From an uncultured Francisella sp. (lineage in GTDB: Bacteria; Pseudomonadota; Gammaproteobacteria; Burkholderiales; Neisseriaceae), in assembly GCA_905373555.1 (NCBI GenBank), contig CAJPTP010000039.1, positions 1 through 8,001 of the forward strand: 8,001 nucleotides of DNA. Reading direction: 5' to 3'. The position numbers and the translations under genes are program-made. The first letter of the stretch is position 1, and the number at the start of each line of letters is the position of its first letter. Shown piece by piece: positions 6,577 through 8,001 of this stretch. The notes beneath the pieces are model-generated. The model saw only the letters and a program-made list of their open reading frames with translations, made no database searches and was not told where the DNA came from.

Positions 6577-7584
6577 ATGGCGCAACAAACCGGCCGCGAG
6601 ACGGCCTTGCAGCAAAGCGACGGCCAAAACGGCAAACCTCCCGTCGATTTGGTCATCGACACCGACCCCGGCCAAGACGACGCCTTGGCCATCATGATGG
6701 CGTTCGGCTTGGAGAAGATGGGCTTGGCCAAAGTGCGCGCCATCCACGCCGTCGCGGGCAATGTGGGGCTGGAGCTCACGCAGCGCAACGCCCGCGTCGT
6801 GCGCGATTGGGTCGGCAGGCCGGATGTCCCCGTTCGCGCGGGGGCGTCGCGGCCGCTGTTGAAGCCGCTTTTGACCGCCGAGCATGTGCACGGCAAAACG
6901 GGGCTGGACGGGGTTGAGCTGCATGAGCCGCGCGCCGAGCTTAGCCCCGAGCACGCCGTCGACGCGTTGCGCGAACTGCTGCTCAACGCCCCCGAGCGCT
7001 CGGTCACCGTGTGCGCCATCGGCCCTTTGACCAACTTGGGCTTGGCGTTCGCCACCGACCCCAAGATCGCGCGGGGGGTGAAATCGGTCGTGGTGATGGG
7101 CGGCTGTTACTTCGAGCCCGGCAACGTCTCCCCCAACGCCGATTTCAACTTTTTCGTCGACCCCGCAGCCGCCCAGATCGTGCTCAACGCGGGCGTCGAT
7201 CTGAAGATCATTCCCCTCGACGTCACGCACAAGGTGCTGTCCAACGCCTTGCGCATTGAGCGGCTCAAGAGCCTGCCCAACGAAAACGGCCCGCGCGCCG
7301 CCGCAATCCTCTCCTGCTTCGAGCGCTACGACGCCGACAAGTTCGGCTTGGGCGGCGGCCCAATGCACGACCCCTGCGCGATCGCCATGTGCGTCGCCCC
7401 CGAAATGTTCGTCGGCCGGCGCGTCCACGTCGGGGTCGAAACATCGCAAGGCCAAGCCGAAGGCGCCTCGATCGTGGACTGGGCCGACACCTTGGGCTTG
7501 GAGCCCAACGCCTTTTGGGCCAACGGCGCCGACGACGAGGCATTCTTCGAGCTGTTCACGCAAGCCATCGCGCATTTGCCCTAG
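6577..7584 (+). CDS. nucleoside hydrolase, IUNH family
   Basis: This is a 335-residue enzyme that splits the N-glycosidic bond of ribonucleosides to give base and ribose, in cytoplasmic salvage. The signature DTDPGQDDA is at 28-36; D28, D30, D34 and D35 match the Ca2+-binding and general-base aspartates of the family. GPLTN at 149-153, VVMGG at 172-176, the ribose-contact region NADFNFFVDP at 187-196, and HDP with His264 and Asp265 are all present in order. The usual Glu of the AEFN-type motif is Asp189, a mild change. The motif begins about 20 residues later than in most family members, leaving a short polar N-terminal extension. The start at 6577 is chosen because GAGG (6571-6574) and GGGAGA (6562-6567) precede it and a TATAAT lies upstream. 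Base preference (inosine-uridine, purine or pyrimidine; RihA, RihB or RihC type) cannot be told from sequence. It diverges from dnaJ and has no salvage partner in view. Confidence 0.95.
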   Translation: MAQQTGRETALQQSDGQNGKPPVDLVIDTDPGQDDALAIMMAFGLEKMGLAKVRAIHAVAGNVGLELTQRNARVVRDWVGRPDVPVRAGASRPLLKPLLTAEHVHGKTGLDGVELHEPRAELSPEHAVDALRELLLNAPERSVTVCAIGPLTNLGLAFATDPKIARGVKSVVVMGGCYFEPGNVSPNADFNFFVDPAAAQIVLNAGVDLKIIPLDVTHKVLSNALRIERLKSLPNENGPRAAAILSCFERYDADKFGLGGGPMHDPCAIAMCVAPEMFVGRRVHVGVETSQGQAEGASIVDWADTLGLEPNAFWANGADDEAFFELFTQAIAHLP

Positions 7585-7616
7585 GCCCCGCCGGTCCGAG
7601 CCGTTTTCGAAATCCC

Positions 7617-7800
7617 CGGGAGCGCGAGAAAGAGAAAAGGAAAAAAGGAAAAAAGGGAAAAGGAACAAGGAACAAGGAACAGAGAAAAACGGGCGAGGAG
7701 GAAGCAGGGCAACGGCAAGGAAGCGATCAGGGAAAAACAAGAGCGAGAAGAAGGAAAAAGCAGGAAAAAAAGTAGAGAAAAAAAGGTAGAAAAACAACGA
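7617..7800 (+). other. long purine-rich low-complexity tract downstream of the nucleoside hydrolase gene
   Basis: By count, 159 of 180 bases from 7621 to 7800 are A or G, with only three T. Sub-repeats include GGAAAAAA twice (7639-7654) and AAGGAAC three times in a row (7660-7680). The region lies between the stop codon and the terminator at 7861, so it would form an unusual purine-rich 3' untranslated region. Lysine/arginine-rich frames through it are composition artefacts. The rest of 7585-8001 outside this tract, the terminator and the edge repeats shows no gene. Confidence 0.75.
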
Positions 7801-7860
7801 AGAAGGGCAAGCGGGGCAAGGCGCCGAGCCCCGGCCCAAAGCGAGGTCGCGGCGCAGCTT

Positions 7861-7884
7861 GCGGGGCGCTTCCCCGCTTTTTTT
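7861..7884 (+). terminator. intrinsic terminator of the nucleoside hydrolase transcript
   Basis: GCGGGG (7861-7866) and CCCCGC (7872-7877) form a perfect 6-bp stem with loop CGCTT, followed by seven T (7878-7884). It lies 277 bases past the stop codon, with no other gene between, so it should end the nucleoside hydrolase message. Confidence 0.85.
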
Positions 7885-7908
7885 GCCTTTTTGCCTTTTT
7901 GCCTTTTT
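7885..7908 (+). repeat. 8-bp tandem repeat GCCTTTTT, three copies
   Basis: GCCTTTTT occurs at 7885-7892, 7893-7900 and 7901-7908, directly after the terminator T-run, which itself starts with a related GCTTTTTTT (7876-7884). The repeats prolong the T-rich tail, possibly by slippage of the terminator end. Confidence 0.8.
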
Positions 7909-7951
7909 GGCGTCGCGCGCCGCCAAACCGCGGGCGAGCGGCGAAGAGAGC

Positions 7952-7997
7952 CGAATCGATCCAAGACGATTCGCTCATCGATCCAGAATGATGTGCT
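7952..7997. repeat. pair of imperfect 22-bp-spaced repeats with a small palindrome
   Basis: ATCGATCCA occurs at 7955-7963 and 7977-7985. Aligned over 24 bases from 7952 and from 7974, the two units match at 17 positions. CGAATCG (7952-7958) and CGATTCG (7967-7973) are inverted around an 8-base loop in the first unit. The window ends here, so the parent feature is unknown. Confidence 0.4.
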
Positions 7998-8001
7998 GCA
8001 C

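Noticed and set aside
6529..7926. 465-residue minus-strand open frame over the nucleoside hydrolase gene
   Set aside because: Its first part is the complement of the purine tract (Phe/Leu/Ser-rich) and the rest is antisense to a well-supported enzyme.
7727..7978. 83-residue minus-strand frame starting MSESSWIDSALF
   Set aside because: Most of it is encoded by the terminator, the GCCTTTTT repeats and the purine tract. The hydrophobic end is a composition effect.

Overview
The window comes from a GC-rich bacterium, most likely a betaproteobacterium of the order Burkholderiales. The best clue is the DnaJ carboxy-terminal block, whose run SFATAALGGEIEVPTL is of the beta-proteobacterial type. A Sutterellaceae-like host is only a guess: TTG for leucine, CAA for glutamine and AAA for lysine are common despite the high GC. 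Four protein-coding genes are well supported. They look like ordinary chromosomal genes and not one accessory system.

Layout, left to right. Positions 1-281 are AT-richer than the rest and hold insertion-element debris. A 201-bp MITE-like element (66-266) has 25-bp imperfect terminal inverted repeats and is flanked on both sides by an exact 8-bp duplication AAAATAAA. The end of a second related element (1-54) abuts it in opposite orientation, so the two ends form a long hairpin. The 201-bp element sits in the U-tract of a terminator (271-304) that serves the neighbouring minus-strand gene. Two minus-strand genes follow: a 12-TM major facilitator transporter (358-1608), and upstream of it a 1020-residue multi-spanning protein (1726-4788). 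The latter reads as an ArnT/GT-C-type membrane glycosyltransferase carrying a large charged insert and a 300-residue low-complexity tail. They may be co-transcribed across a 117-bp gap.

Positions 4789-5221 are intergenic: a T-poor stretch, a purine-rich stretch with a 10-bp tandem repeat, and a 13-bp perfect hairpin terminator. The chaperone gene dnaJ (5222-6349, minus) and a nucleoside hydrolase gene (6577-7584, plus) diverge from a 227-bp region. That region has a TATAAT-type -10 element on each strand and a near-palindrome between them. dnaJ stands apart from any dnaK or grpE here.

Positions 7585-8001 hold no credible gene. There is a 180-base tract that is 88% purine, a strong intrinsic terminator followed by 8-bp repeats, and a small repeat pair at the right edge.

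The genes do not form an obvious pathway: an efflux-type transporter and an envelope glycosyltransferase, a protein-folding chaperone, and a nucleoside salvage enzyme. I see no defence system, CRISPR array, tRNA or rRNA. The most noteworthy items are the paired mobile-element ends with target duplication inside a terminator, the heavily expanded glycosyltransferase-like protein, and the two purine-rich intergenic tracts on the same strand.
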